Shown here piece by piece: positions 53,007 through 62,446 of a stretch of 64,000 nucleotides of DNA. Origin of the DNA: an uncultured Robinsoniella sp. (GTDB taxonomy: Bacteria > Bacillota > Clostridia > Lachnospirales > Lachnospiraceae); the NCBI GenBank assembly GCA_900540475.1, contig UQGG01000025.1:33372-97371 (forward strand), in the 5' to 3' direction. Below the pieces are notes generated by a model, which was not told the origin of the DNA, did no database searches, and saw only the letters and a program-made list of their open reading frames with translations. Each line of letters starts with the position of its first letter. The stretch's first letter is position 1. The position numbers and the translations under genes were made by a program.

Positions 53007-53708
53007 ATGGGATATATTGAAATGTTACACAGCTATAAACGTTATCGGATGGGAACAAATAAGATTATTGCCAACGACGATGTGAGTTTTACTATTGAAA
53101 AGGGCGAGCTAGCCATTATTTTAGGAAGTTCGGGCGCGGGAAAATCAACAGTACTGAATATTCTCGGCGGTATGGATACCAATGACGAAGGTCAAATCAT
53201 CATCGACGGAAAGGATATTGCAGGATATTCACAAAACCAACTGATCACTTACCGAAGAAATGATGTGGGCTTTGTCTTTCAGTTTTATAACCTCGTTCAA
53301 AACCTGACTGCAAAGGAGAATGTAGAGCTGGCATCAGAAATCGTAAAAGATGCTCTTGATCCAGTTCAGGTATTAAAGGATGTAGGTCTTGAAAAGAGAA
53401 TTGACAATTTCCCGGCACAACTTTCCGGCGGAGAACAGCAACGGGTCGCTATTGCCCGTGCGGTTGCCAAAAATCCGAAAATTCTGCTTTGCGATGAGCC
53501 AACTGGCGCGTTGGATTATCAGACCGGAAAACAAGTGCTTCAAATTTTACAGGATATGAGCCGCGTAAAAGGCGCTACGGTTATTATTGTTACCCACAAT
53601 GCTGCCATCGCTCCAATCGCTGACCGTGTAATCTATATGCATGATGGCAGCGTGAAGAAAACCGAAATCAATAAGCATCCACAAAAGATTGCTGACATTG
53701 AGTGGTAG
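53007..53708 (+). CDS. ABC transporter ATP-binding protein (MacB/LolD type)
   Basis: A 233-residue ATPase with Walker A GSSGAGKST, Q-loop FVFQFYNLVQNLTAKENV, signature LSGGEQQRVAIARA, Walker B ILLCDEPTGALD and H-loop VTHNAAIA. AAAGGAG precedes ATG 53007 (an in-frame ATG at 52977 lacks an SD). Partner of the FtsX-type permease that follows. Family members export lipids, peptides or antibiotics or act mechanically. Confidence 0.95.
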   Translation: MGYIEMLHSYKRYRMGTNKIIANDDVSFTIEKGELAIILGSSGAGKSTVLNILGGMDTNDEGQIIIDGKDIAGYSQNQLITYRRNDVGFVFQFYNLVQNLTAKENVELASEIVKDALDPVQVLKDVGLEKRIDNFPAQLSGGEQQRVAIARAVAKNPKILLCDEPTGALDYQTGKQVLQILQDMSRVKGATVIIVTHNAAIAPIADRVIYMHDGSVKKTEINKHPQKIADIEW

Positions 53709-53726
53709 GAAACGGAGGTGAATGGT

Positions 53727-56700
53727 TTGAAGAAAAAAACATTATGGAAAGACATAAGGAAATGCTTTTCAAAATCAAAAGGCCGCTTCATTTCTATTGT
53801 GTGCCTTGTAGCACTAGGTTCATTTGCGCTGGTTGGCTTGCAGGTTGCCGGTCCTGATATGCGTAAGACCGGGGAGAATTATTTTAACAGGCTTCATTTG
53901 GCGGACATCAGCGTGATTGGTGATTATGGAATAGATGAGGCAAATCAAGCAGCAATCAATAAAGTGTCTGGTGCTGCTCAAATTGATTACGGTTACCTGA
54001 AAGATGTAGTGATTGCTGATTCCAATACAAGTATTCGGATATTTTCTTCCACAAGCGGAATTTCTGAATATGAAGTAGTGAACGGACGGATGCCAGAGGG
54101 TGAAAATGAAATTGCCATTGCCAGTTTTCTTGCGGAGGATTATAAGCTTGGTGATACCATTTCGTTTACAGAAAAATCGGATATCGCAGGGGATACCGTT
54201 CTGAAAAAACACGATTTGCAAATTGTCGGATTCGTAAACTCCGGCGAACTTTTGTCTATCATAAATATGGGACAGTCAACAGCGGGAACCGGCGAACTGC
54301 AAGGGTACGCTGTTGTCACACCTTCTGCTTTTGATTCCCAGGTCTATATGATCGCACGGATATCATTTGATGATACCAAGGGTGTTGATCCTTATTCGGG
54401 AGAATATACGAAATTGATTCAGGCGCACAAAGATGAGCTTGATTTAGTGCTTGCTGATCAGCCTGATATACGGCTTAATTCCATAAAAGCCGTATATCAG
54501 GAAAAGATTGATGATGCACAGGTACAGATAGACGATGCGAAGCAGGAACTTTCTGAGGCACTAACAAAACTCAGGGACGGCAAGAGTGAATTAGCTGAAG
54601 CGAATCAAAAGTACGCAGACGGTCATTCCGAATACGAAACACAAAAGGCAGATGTCCAGCAGCAGCTAAAAAATGCAGAACAAGAGCTTGCTTCTGCGTC
54701 AAAACAAATCTCAGATGGTGAATCCGAGTTTTCAGAGAAACAACAGGAGCTTTCCTATGGAGAAGTGACTTTACAGAGTGCCAGAAACACACTTGATTCA
54801 AAGTGGCCAGACTACAACGCCGCCGCATCACAGGCGGCAGGGGCTGAAGAACAGCTTGCCGCAGCCAAAACAGAGCTTGATAATGGCGAATTAGATTATA
54901 CTGCTAAACAGGGCGAAATTGGAACAGCAAAGAACCAGCTCGCCGCAGCTGAAACAACTCTTGCAAATGCGAAACAAGAATACCAAATAGGCGTCAATAA
55001 ATATAATACAAAAAAAGCCGAAGCGAATGCAGGATTAGCGGAAGCGAGTGCAAAATTAGCTGAAGCAGATCAAAAGTATGCAGACGGTCTTGCCGAATAT
55101 GAAGCACAAAAGGCAGATGTCCAACAACAGTTAAAAAATGCAAAACAAAAACTTGCATCTGCGGCTAAACAAATTTCAGAGGGTGAATCCGAACTTGCGG
55201 AGAAACAGCAGGAGCTTTCCAAGGGAGAAGCCGATTTACAGAGCGCCAGAAACACGCTTGATTTGAAGTGGGCAGCTTACTATGCGGCGTTATCACAATC
55301 GGCAGGTACTGAAGAACAGCTTGCCGCAGCCAAAGCAGAGCTGGATAATGGCGAGTTAGAATATTCTGCAAAACAAGGCGAAATGGAAGCAGCAAAGAAT
55401 CAACTTGCCGTGGCTGATACAACTCTTGCAAATGCGAAACAAGAATACCAGAAAGGCGTCAGTGAATATAACACAAAAGAAGCCGAAGCGAATGCAGGAT
55501 TAGCGGAAGCGAATGCAAGATTAGTCGACGCAGGGCAAAAGTATGCAGCCGGTCTTGCAGAATACGAAGCACAAAAGACAGATGTCGAGCAGCAATTAAA
55601 AAATGCAGAAAAGGAGCTTAGTTATGCGTCAAAACAAATCACAGAGGGTGAATCGGAGTTTGCTGAGAAACAGCAGAAGCTTTCCAATGCAGAAGTGGCT
55701 TTACAGAGCGGCAGAAACACGCTTGATTCAAATTGGGCAGCCTACAACAATGCCGCATCGCAGTCGGCAGGTGCCAAAGAACAGCTAACCGCAGCCAAAA
55801 CAGAGCTTGATAACGGCGAATTAGAATATTCTGCAAAACAGGGTGAAATTGAAACAGCTAAGAACCAGCTTGCCGCAGCTGAAACCACTCTTGCAAATGC
55901 GAAACAAGAATATCAAAACGGTGTCAATGAATATAACGAAAAAGAATCAGAAGCAAAATTAAAATTAAAAGAAGCAAAAAAAGAATTGAAGGATGCATCT
56001 GCACAAATTTCTGACAGCGAAAAAGAGCTTGCTGACGGTTGGACCAAATACAACGAAAAAAAGCCGGACGCTGACAAAAAAATCAGCGATGCCGAAGAAA
56101 AAGTGGCAGAGGCACAAGATACGCTGAATAAGCTGACATCACCAGTTTACGCACTGGATACCCGCCGCGAAGTACCGGGGGCGGAAGGCTATCGAATTTA
56201 CAGCAGCGTGGCAAACATTATTGATGCTCTTGCCGATATATTTCCTGTTTTCTTATATTTTGTAGCGGCGTTGGTTACCTTGACGACGATGACACGGTTT
56301 GTGGATGAGGAACGAATCAACTCCGGTACACTGAAAGCGCTGGGTTACAGCAATAAGGATATTATCAAGAAGTTTACCGTCTACGGTTTTGCAGCAAGCA
56401 TGACAGGTACCTTGCTTGGTATCGCTGCAGGACATTTGTTGCTGCCAGTGATTATCTATAACGCCTACGGTAAAAGCTTTACCTATCCGCAAATTGAACT
56501 GCATTTTTATCCTGCTATTTCTTTGATTGCTTTGGTGCTGGCATTCTTATGCGCTGTTATTCCGGCGTTTATTGTTGCAAAAAAAGAAATGCAGGAAAAA
56601 CCGTCGGCGTTGCTCATGCCGAAGCCTCCGGAAGCAGGCTCAAAGATTCTTTTGGAGCGGATTCGTCCGATTTGGAAGAGAATGAGCTTTACCCACAAGG

Positions 56701-57830
56701 TTACGGCGAGAAATATCTTCCGCTATAAAAAGCGTATGCTGATGACTATTTTTGGAGTATGCGGAGCGGTTACGCTGATTTTCTCCGGTTTCAGCGTGCA
56801 GCACTCAATTTCCAGTATTAAAGACCGGCAGTTCAACGAGATTATGAAATACGATCTGATTGTTGCGCAAAACACTGGAATAAACAAAAAACAGCAAAAT
56901 GAAATCAATCAACGCTTAGCAGATGACAGCGTTCACAGCCAAATTCCGATTCACTATGAAGCTGTGACAAAGATAGCAGGCAAAAACGATGACAAACAGG
57001 AAATCAAGCTTATCGTATCAGAGGATACAGAAGAACTGACACAGTATATTACACTTGTTAATCGTTCCTCTGGCAAGAAAATGGAACTGGCTGATGATGG
57101 ATGCGTTATCTCGGAAAGACTGGCAAAATTGTTGAATGCAGGCACAGGCGACACCTTTGAGATTACCGACTCAGAAGGGAATCCTCGGGAGCTTACTATT
57201 TCCGGTGTTACGGAAATGTACACAGGGCATTTTATCTTTATGGACAGTGCCTACTATAGAACCGCCTTTTCTGAGGAGTATCATGCCAATGCCAATTTGA
57301 TTACGCTGAGTGACCGGTCTGTGGACAACGCAAATGAGCAGGCAAGCCGGTTTATGGAGCTCGACGGGGTAAAAGGTGTTGTGCAGAATACGACACTGAC
57401 CAACCAAATAGATACCATCGTTCGTTCCCTGAATAAAATCATGCAAATATTGATTATCGTTGCTATGCTGTTGGCTGTCGTCATCCTTTACAATTTGACA
57501 AACATCAATGTGTCGGAGCGAATCAGAGAACTCTCGACTATTAAAGTGTTAGGCTTTTACAACAAAGAGGTGACTCTATATATCTATCGGGAAACGATTA
57601 TTCTGACTCTGCTCGGAATACTGGCAGGCTTTGGGGTTGGTGATGCACTCTATCGTTATATCATAGCTATCGTGCCGCCAGACGACGTCATGTTTAATCC
57701 GGCACTGGGACTAAAAGCGTTTTTAATTCCCGTCATAGTCGTATCGGTTATTACTCTGCTGCTCGGTATCATGATAAACCGCAGGCTGAAAAATGTGGAT
57801 ATGCTGGAAGCGTTAAAATCTGTGGAATAG
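53727..57830 (+). CDS. FtsX-family ABC permease with very long triplicated coiled-coil
   Basis: About 1367 residues. TM1 near residues 18-38 (RFISIVCLVALGSFALVGLQV), a MacB-like extracellular part to about 260, a coiled-coil of about 550 residues (260-810) rich in Ala, Glu, Gln and Lys, then a first FtsX domain (about 840-960), a second extracellular domain and a second FtsX domain at the C-terminus (NKIMQILIIVAMLLAVVILY). The coiled-coil contains three copies of a 155-residue repeat. Start: TTG at 53727 fits GGAGG with eight-base spacing; GTG at 53718 overlaps the SD. TetR-controlled export is plausible; the substrate is unknown. Confidence 0.88.
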   Translation: MKKKTLWKDIRKCFSKSKGRFISIVCLVALGSFALVGLQVAGPDMRKTGENYFNRLHLADISVIGDYGIDEANQAAINKVSGAAQIDYGYLKDVVIADSNTSIRIFSSTSGISEYEVVNGRMPEGENEIAIASFLAEDYKLGDTISFTEKSDIAGDTVLKKHDLQIVGFVNSGELLSIINMGQSTAGTGELQGYAVVTPSAFDSQVYMIARISFDDTKGVDPYSGEYTKLIQAHKDELDLVLADQPDIRLNSIKAVYQEKIDDAQVQIDDAKQELSEALTKLRDGKSELAEANQKYADGHSEYETQKADVQQQLKNAEQELASASKQISDGESEFSEKQQELSYGEVTLQSARNTLDSKWPDYNAAASQAAGAEEQLAAAKTELDNGELDYTAKQGEIGTAKNQLAAAETTLANAKQEYQIGVNKYNTKKAEANAGLAEASAKLAEADQKYADGLAEYEAQKADVQQQLKNAKQKLASAAKQISEGESELAEKQQELSKGEADLQSARNTLDLKWAAYYAALSQSAGTEEQLAAAKAELDNGELEYSAKQGEMEAAKNQLAVADTTLANAKQEYQKGVSEYNTKEAEANAGLAEANARLVDAGQKYAAGLAEYEAQKTDVEQQLKNAEKELSYASKQITEGESEFAEKQQKLSNAEVALQSGRNTLDSNWAAYNNAASQSAGAKEQLTAAKTELDNGELEYSAKQGEIETAKNQLAAAETTLANAKQEYQNGVNEYNEKESEAKLKLKEAKKELKDASAQISDSEKELADGWTKYNEKKPDADKKISDAEEKVAEAQDTLNKLTSPVYALDTRREVPGAEGYRIYSSVANIIDALADIFPVFLYFVAALVTLTTMTRFVDEERINSGTLKALGYSNKDIIKKFTVYGFAASMTGTLLGIAAGHLLLPVIIYNAYGKSFTYPQIELHFYPAISLIALVLAFLCAVIPAFIVAKKEMQEKPSALLMPKPPEAGSKILLERIRPIWKRMSFTHKVTARNIFRYKKRMLMTIFGVCGAVTLIFSGFSVQHSISSIKDRQFNEIMKYDLIVAQNTGINKKQQNEINQRLADDSVHSQIPIHYEAVTKIAGKNDDKQEIKLIVSEDTEELTQYITLVNRSSGKKMELADDGCVISERLAKLLNAGTGDTFEITDSEGNPRELTISGVTEMYTGHFIFMDSAYYRTAFSEEYHANANLITLSDRSVDNANEQASRFMELDGVKGVVQNTTLTNQIDTIVRSLNKIMQILIIVAMLLAVVILYNLTNINVSERIRELSTIKVLGFYNKEVTLYIYRETIILTLLGILAGFGVGDALYRYIIAIVPPDDVMFNPALGLKAFLIPVIVVSVITLLLGIMINRRLKNVDMLEALKSVE
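54606..55945 (+). repeat. Three tandem 465-bp repeats encoding the permease coiled-coil
   Basis: The marker CAAAAGTA(C/T)GCAG begins at 54606, 55071 and 55536, giving a period of exactly 465 bases (155 codons) twice. Copies 2 and 3 match copy 1 in long runs (QKYADG, AEYEAQK, QQLKNA, ESE.AEKQQ.LS, AAK.ELDNGEL.Y, TTLANAKQEYQ). Copy 3 loses similarity near 55945. Recent duplication with some divergence. Confidence 0.92.
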
Positions 57831-57909
57831 AAGCAAAAATAATAGAAAAGAGCAGCCTTGCAGGCAATGTCATTTAGTTAGTAAAATAGACATTGAATCG
57901 GCATTTATG

Positions 57910-57953
57910 GAATAGCATTACAGGAATATTATCTGTAGTGCTATTCTATTTTT
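57910..57953 (+). terminator. Terminator after the ABC permease gene
   Basis: GAATAGCATTACAG pairs with CTGTAGTGCTATTC with one G-T pair and a nine-base loop, followed by TATTTTT. It is 80 bases past the permease stop and near the convergent AraC gene. Confidence 0.82.
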
Positions 57954-58013
57954 AGGTAACACAAATAAACAGGTTTTATACAAGTATTATTGTCATTTAT
58001 AACGCTTATATCA

Positions 58014-58892
58014 TTATAACCGAAGCCTCTTCTGCTTCCTCCATACGCTGGGGGACACGCCGGTACGTTTTTTAAATGCTCTGAGAAAATTCAGGTCATT
58101 TTCATATCCAACCTGGGCTGATATCTGATAAACAGGCAGATCTGAATTAATAAGTAATTCCATGGCTTTATTAATGCGGTGCTGGGTAAGGTATTCCTGA
58201 AGAGAGGTATGCAGGATGTTTTTGAATAACCTGGTCAGGTGGCTTCTGGTGATATTGCAATAGCTCGAAATTTCATCCAGCGACCGAATGTTGGGATATT
58301 GGTTACTGATATAGCGGGTCGCTTCCGAAATGTACAGGTTTGCAATACTGATATCGGCAGAAGAATGCACCTCCGGAACCGCACTGTTTTCTAGTAAAGC
58401 ATGAAAAAAAAGATGAAAGTGTCCGATGATAAATGCCTTGGATGCATTTGGCTTTTTTATAATTGCAAGCAGGTGTTCACGTAACCGTGTGGTTGTTTGA
58501 ATCGTATAATCTTTTGGACGATATATGGTATTATTCTGGATCAGACCGCAGGAACGCAGATAAGAAGGTGCACTTAATCCCGTAAATACAACCCAGATAT
58601 AATGCCATGGATCTTTTTCATCAGCATAATACATGTGCCGGGTATGAGGCTCCAGTAAAAATCCTTCACCGGCTTTGATTTCAATGGTATTGGAAAGCGC
58701 TGAACTAGTATCATTGGAGGTCGAGTAACACATATATCCTTTTCCTGAAATGATGTAATGAAAAATATATTCGTTTCTGATATATGGACCGAAAGAATAC
58801 AGCGGCGCACATTGCTGCTTTCCTATTTCTAAAAGTGCCAGATCCTGGCAGGTATTAAAATTAAAGATGTAAACTTCCATTGGATTTTCCAT
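58014..58892 (-). CDS. AraC family regulator with cupin-like sugar-sensing N-terminus
   Basis: A 292-residue regulator. The N-terminal AraC_binding cupin region (YIFHYIISGKGYMCYST; AGEGFLLEPHTRHMYYADEKDPWHYIWVVFTG) is followed by two AraC helix-turn-helix motifs at about 205-285 (SLDEISSYCNITRSHLTRLFK and YQISAQVGYENDLNFLRAFKKRTGVSPS). It diverges from the ABC importer and GH27 genes and very probably activates them in response to galactoside or similar sugar. Bases 58118-58142 recur exactly at 25387-25411. Confidence 0.92.
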   Translation of the reverse strand: MENPMEVYIFNFNTCQDLALLEIGKQQCAPLYSFGPYIRNEYIFHYIISGKGYMCYSTSNDTSSALSNTIEIKAGEGFLLEPHTRHMYYADEKDPWHYIWVVFTGLSAPSYLRSCGLIQNNTIYRPKDYTIQTTTRLREHLLAIIKKPNASKAFIIGHFHLFFHALLENSAVPEVHSSADISIANLYISEATRYISNQYPNIRSLDEISSYCNITRSHLTRLFKNILHTSLQEYLTQHRINKAMELLINSDLPVYQISAQVGYENDLNFLRAFKKRTGVSPSVWRKQKRLRL

Positions 58893-59172
58893 AGAACCTC
58901 CATTTTCCTGTGTCTGAAAAATTACATGCCAAATGATTCTTATTTGTTTTCTCTACTCAATCATAGCAGAAAACAAAAGAATTGAAACTATCATAATCGA
59001 ACATTTTTGTACAAAATACAACGAAGAATATAATAAAAGTATATATTGTATTCTTTAATGATATTTTATATAAAATAACCAAATGATATAATTATATTTA
59101 ACATAAGGAGTGCAATAAGCACAAATACAGAACGGAAAAATATAAAAATAATAGTAAAATGGAGGGAAAAGG

Positions 59173-60534
59173 ATGAAAAGTAATAAAAGAATTTGGGCAA
59201 TTGGTATGTCTGTTTGTATGGCGGCAACAGCTGCTGTGGGATGTGGAACAGGGAAGGACGGCAATAGTGGTACGGATCAGACTGCTAATGCACAGCTAGA
59301 TCAAGATTCAGAAAACAATTCAGCCGGTGAAAATACTTCCGGTGAGAAAGTAAAGCTTACAATGCTTGGCTGGGAAATCTATCAGCAGGCAGGAATGGAA
59401 GCATTGGCTAAAGCGTACCATGAGAAAAATCCAAACGTCACTATTGATGTCCAGATCTCTACCTGGAGTGAATACTGGACAAAGCTGGAGGCGATGGCGA
59501 ACAGTAATTCCCTGCCGGATATCTTCTGGATGCATACAAATGAATTTAGTAAATATGCCGAGGCGGGCATACTGGCTGATTTATCTGATTTATATTCCGA
59601 TGTAGATGAAAACTATTATGCAAATAATTTCCCGGATAACCTGGTTAATAATTTTACATATGAAGATAAAGTTTTTGGTGTGCCTAAGGATGTGGATACG
59701 GTAGCGCTGGTATATAATAAAGACCTTTTTGATGAAGCGGGCGTTGCTTATCCGGATGATACCTGGACCTGGGATACCCTTGTAGAAGCATCCGAAACCA
59801 TAAAAGAGAAAACCGGAAAGTTTGGTATGATGGCTGACCACAATGAGCAGGAAGGCTGGTTAAATACAATTTATCAGGCTGGCGGATTCTATTTAAATGA
59901 AGATAAAACAAAGGCAGGGTTTGAAGATCCGGCAACACAAAAAGGCTTAAAAGAATATATGGATTGGCAGATGGCATATGATTTCTCGCCGAATCAGTCG
60001 GCATTCTCCGACCTGGGTAAAGCAGAAAGATTTTTTGCCGGAGAAGGTGCCATGATGTACTTTGGCAGCTGGGGAATCAATAATATCTATATCAATTATC
60101 CCGACCTGAACTGGGATGTTGCAGTTCTTCCCAAATGCCCCGATCCTGCAAAAGGAGATGGAAGGGCCAGCATATCCAATGGTCTTGCTTATACCACGGC
60201 AGCAGATAACCCCAATCTGGATGTGGTAAAGGATGTATTAAAATTTCTCGGCACGAAAGAAGCAGCAGTGATTCATGGAGAAAATGGAGCTGCAATTCCT
60301 GCATTCAATGATACCGGAGATTCCTGGGCAAATAACTATGAAGGAAAAAACGTGAAGGCATTTGTCGATCAGCTGGAATACAGTGTGCAGTTTCCGTATT
60401 CCAAAACAAAATCCACATGGTTTCCGGAAGTGGAAGCAACATTGCTGGAAGTATACAGCGGCAATATGAGTTTTGAGGATGGCTGTGCCCAATGTCAGCA
60501 GCAGGTGGATGAGAGTCTGGCTGCAGAAAATTAA
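59173..60534 (+). CDS. ABC transporter substrate-binding lipoprotein (carbohydrate)
   Basis: A 453-residue solute-binding protein. Signal peptide with lipobox AAVGCGT (Cys near residue 24), a short polar linker, then the binding domain (VKLTMLGWEIYQQAGMEALA; LPDIFWMHTNEFSKYAEAGI; VFGVPKDVDTVALVYNKDLF). GGAGGGAAAAGG precedes the ATG. First gene of the second importer operon; no ATPase gene nearby. Confidence 0.93.
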   Translation: MKSNKRIWAIGMSVCMAATAAVGCGTGKDGNSGTDQTANAQLDQDSENNSAGENTSGEKVKLTMLGWEIYQQAGMEALAKAYHEKNPNVTIDVQISTWSEYWTKLEAMANSNSLPDIFWMHTNEFSKYAEAGILADLSDLYSDVDENYYANNFPDNLVNNFTYEDKVFGVPKDVDTVALVYNKDLFDEAGVAYPDDTWTWDTLVEASETIKEKTGKFGMMADHNEQEGWLNTIYQAGGFYLNEDKTKAGFEDPATQKGLKEYMDWQMAYDFSPNQSAFSDLGKAERFFAGEGAMMYFGSWGINNIYINYPDLNWDVAVLPKCPDPAKGDGRASISNGLAYTTAADNPNLDVVKDVLKFLGTKEAAVIHGENGAAIPAFNDTGDSWANNYEGKNVKAFVDQLEYSVQFPYSKTKSTWFPEVEATLLEVYSGNMSFEDGCAQCQQQVDESLAAEN

Positions 60535-60554
60535 ATATGAGCGAGGTGGTCGGA

Positions 60555-61463
60555 GTGGATAAGAAGCAAAATGTAAAAAAGAAATACAGTAAAGGTGCTT
60601 TAACCGCATTTTTTATGGCACTTCCAACTGTGATCGGGTTAATTATCTTAAATATTTATCCGCTGTTAAGAACGGTTTATATGAGCTTTTTTAAATCGGG
60701 TTCCTTTGGTAAATGGACATTTGTAGGAATGGATAATTATGTGAAGATGGTTCAGAGCGGAAGCTTCTGGACCATCACCAGAAACACACTGGTATTTATG
60801 ATCCTGACAGTTCCGGTTACCGTTATAATCGGTTTGGGAATTGCTGTTTTACTGGATCAGAAAATAAAAGGAAAAACAGTCTTTCGTGCTATTTATTTTC
60901 TGCCCATGGTAGTGGCTCCAGCTGCGGTGGCTATGGTCTGGAAATGGCTTTTCAACTCAGAGTTTGGGATTATTAATCTTATATTAGATGCATTGCATCT
61001 GCCCGGAAATATTAACTGGATTGCAAATCCCCGGACGGCGCTGCTGACCTGTGCAATCGTTACGATCTGGAGCAGTGTCGGTTATGATGCCATTTTACTC
61101 CTTTCCGGTCTGCAGAGTATTTCAAGATCCTATTATGAAGCGGCGCTGATCGATGGGGCAACTTCTTTTCAGCAATTCAGGAAGATTACAATACCGCTGG
61201 TTTCACCGACTCTGTTCTTTGTATTGATGATGAGGGTCATGGCATCCCTGAAAGTATTCGATATCATATATATGATGATTGAAAAGACGAATCCTGCGAT
61301 ACGTAATGCTGAGACGATTCTTTATAGCTTTTATCAGGAGACATTTGTGAAAAACAATAAGGGATACGGGGCAGCGCTGGTGGTCTGGTGTGTGGTTTTA
61401 ATAGCGGTTATCACCATTATTCAATTTGTTGGACAGAAAAAGTGGGTGACTTATGATGTATAA
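60555..61463 (+). CDS. Sugar ABC transporter permease (MalF/UgpA type)
   Basis: About 302 residues, six predicted TM helices, EAA loop SRSYYEAALIDGATSFQQFRKI. Start choice is uncertain: GTG at 60555 has GCGAGGTGG as SD, while ATG at 60537, six codons earlier and two bases after the binding-protein stop, has none. It pairs with the following permease. Confidence 0.92.
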   Translation: MDKKQNVKKKYSKGALTAFFMALPTVIGLIILNIYPLLRTVYMSFFKSGSFGKWTFVGMDNYVKMVQSGSFWTITRNTLVFMILTVPVTVIIGLGIAVLLDQKIKGKTVFRAIYFLPMVVAPAAVAMVWKWLFNSEFGIINLILDALHLPGNINWIANPRTALLTCAIVTIWSSVGYDAILLLSGLQSISRSYYEAALIDGATSFQQFRKITIPLVSPTLFFVLMMRVMASLKVFDIIYMMIEKTNPAIRNAETILYSFYQETFVKNNKGYGAALVVWCVVLIAVITIIQFVGQKKWVTYDV

Positions 61464-61480
61464 AATCTTGGGCTGCAGGA

Positions 61481-61500
61481 GCATTTTCAAGACACGCTCT
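61481..61500 (+). mobile_element. Degenerate solo right end of MITE A
   Basis: GCATTTTCAAGACACGCTCT resembles the complement of the element A end (ATTTTCAAACACGCTCTAG). It lies in the permease intergenic gap just before the AAGGAGG of the second permease. No partner end nearby in the right orientation; the end at 62363 faces the other way. Confidence 0.6.
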
Positions 61501-61522
61501 GGAATAAGGAGGAAAAACAATT

Positions 61523-62365
61523 ATGTCTGATAATTCAAAAAGGAAATGGAAAAAGGGACATTTACTGATATATCTGGTACTGCTCACTGGAAGTGTGGTG
61601 ATGATATTCCCGTTTCTATGGATGATATTGACCAGTTTTAAAACGGTTCCGGAGACGACTTTGATACCGCCGTCATTTTTTCCTGATTCGTTTAAAAATC
61701 TTGTGGCCTATGACCAGGTTACAAACAGCCTGCCATTTTTAAAATTGTATTACAATACTCTGATGATGATTGGAATCCGCGTACTCTGCGCTATTATTTT
61801 TTCATCTATGACAGCCTATGCATTTGCAAAAGTAAATTTCCCCCTCAAGAAAATATTTTTTGCGATTGTGGTTTCCCAGTTAATGTTTCCGGCACAGGTA
61901 TTTATTTTGCCTCAGTATGAGATGATTTCAGCCTTGGGTAAAACGGACTCCATCTTTGCCCTGGTATTCCCGGGTCTGGTCAGTGCGTTTGGGACATTCT
62001 TTTTAAGGCAGAGCTACATGGGCATACCGGATGATTTGATCGAAGCGGCATGTATTGATGGCTGCGGTCAATTTCGGACGTTTGCAAGTATTGCATTTCC
62101 ATTGACGAAAACGGCAATTGCCGCACTGTCTGTATTTACGGCGCTCTTTGCATACGCAGATCTTATGTGGCCGCTGATTGTAAATACGAAGCTGGATATG
62201 CTCACATTATCATCCGGATTATCCACGCTGAGAGGACAGTTTTCAGTCAATTATCCAAATCTTATGGCGGGTTCTGTACTGGCTATGATACCGATGATCG
62301 TAATCTATTTAATTTTCCAGAAGCAGTTTGTAGAAGGAATTGCACTAACTGGTACGAAAGCTTAG
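61523..62365 (+). CDS. Sugar ABC transporter permease (MalG/UgpE type)
   Basis: A 280-residue permease with six predicted TM helices and EAA motif DDLIEAACIDGCGQFRTF, ending FVEGIALTGTKA. ATG 61523 follows AAGGAGG. Its stop codon TAG (62363-62365) is the first triplet of a solo MITE A end. The gene is therefore flanked by complementary MITE-end sequences (61481-61500 and 62363-62375). Confidence 0.93.
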   Translation: MSDNSKRKWKKGHLLIYLVLLTGSVVMIFPFLWMILTSFKTVPETTLIPPSFFPDSFKNLVAYDQVTNSLPFLKLYYNTLMMIGIRVLCAIIFSSMTAYAFAKVNFPLKKIFFAIVVSQLMFPAQVFILPQYEMISALGKTDSIFALVFPGLVSAFGTFFLRQSYMGIPDDLIEAACIDGCGQFRTFASIAFPLTKTAIAALSVFTALFAYADLMWPLIVNTKLDMLTLSSGLSTLRGQFSVNYPNLMAGSVLAMIPMIVIYLIFQKQFVEGIALTGTKA

Positions 62366-62411
62366 AGCGTGTTTGCGATATACTTGCAGATTGGTGCAGG
62401 TTTGCCTGCAC
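62363..62411 (+). mobile_element. Solo MITE A end and adjoining hairpin after the permease stop
   Basis: TAGAGCGTGTTTG matches the first 13 bases of element A (after its C) and includes the permease stop. A perfect hairpin follows, GTGCAGG (62394-62400), loop TTTG, CCTGCAC (62405-62411), without a T-run, so it is more a processing or stabilising stem than a terminator. The GH27 gene begins 36 bases later. Confidence 0.6.
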
Positions 62412-62446
62412 ACCGTAAACTGGGTTAAAAATGAAAGGACAAAAAT

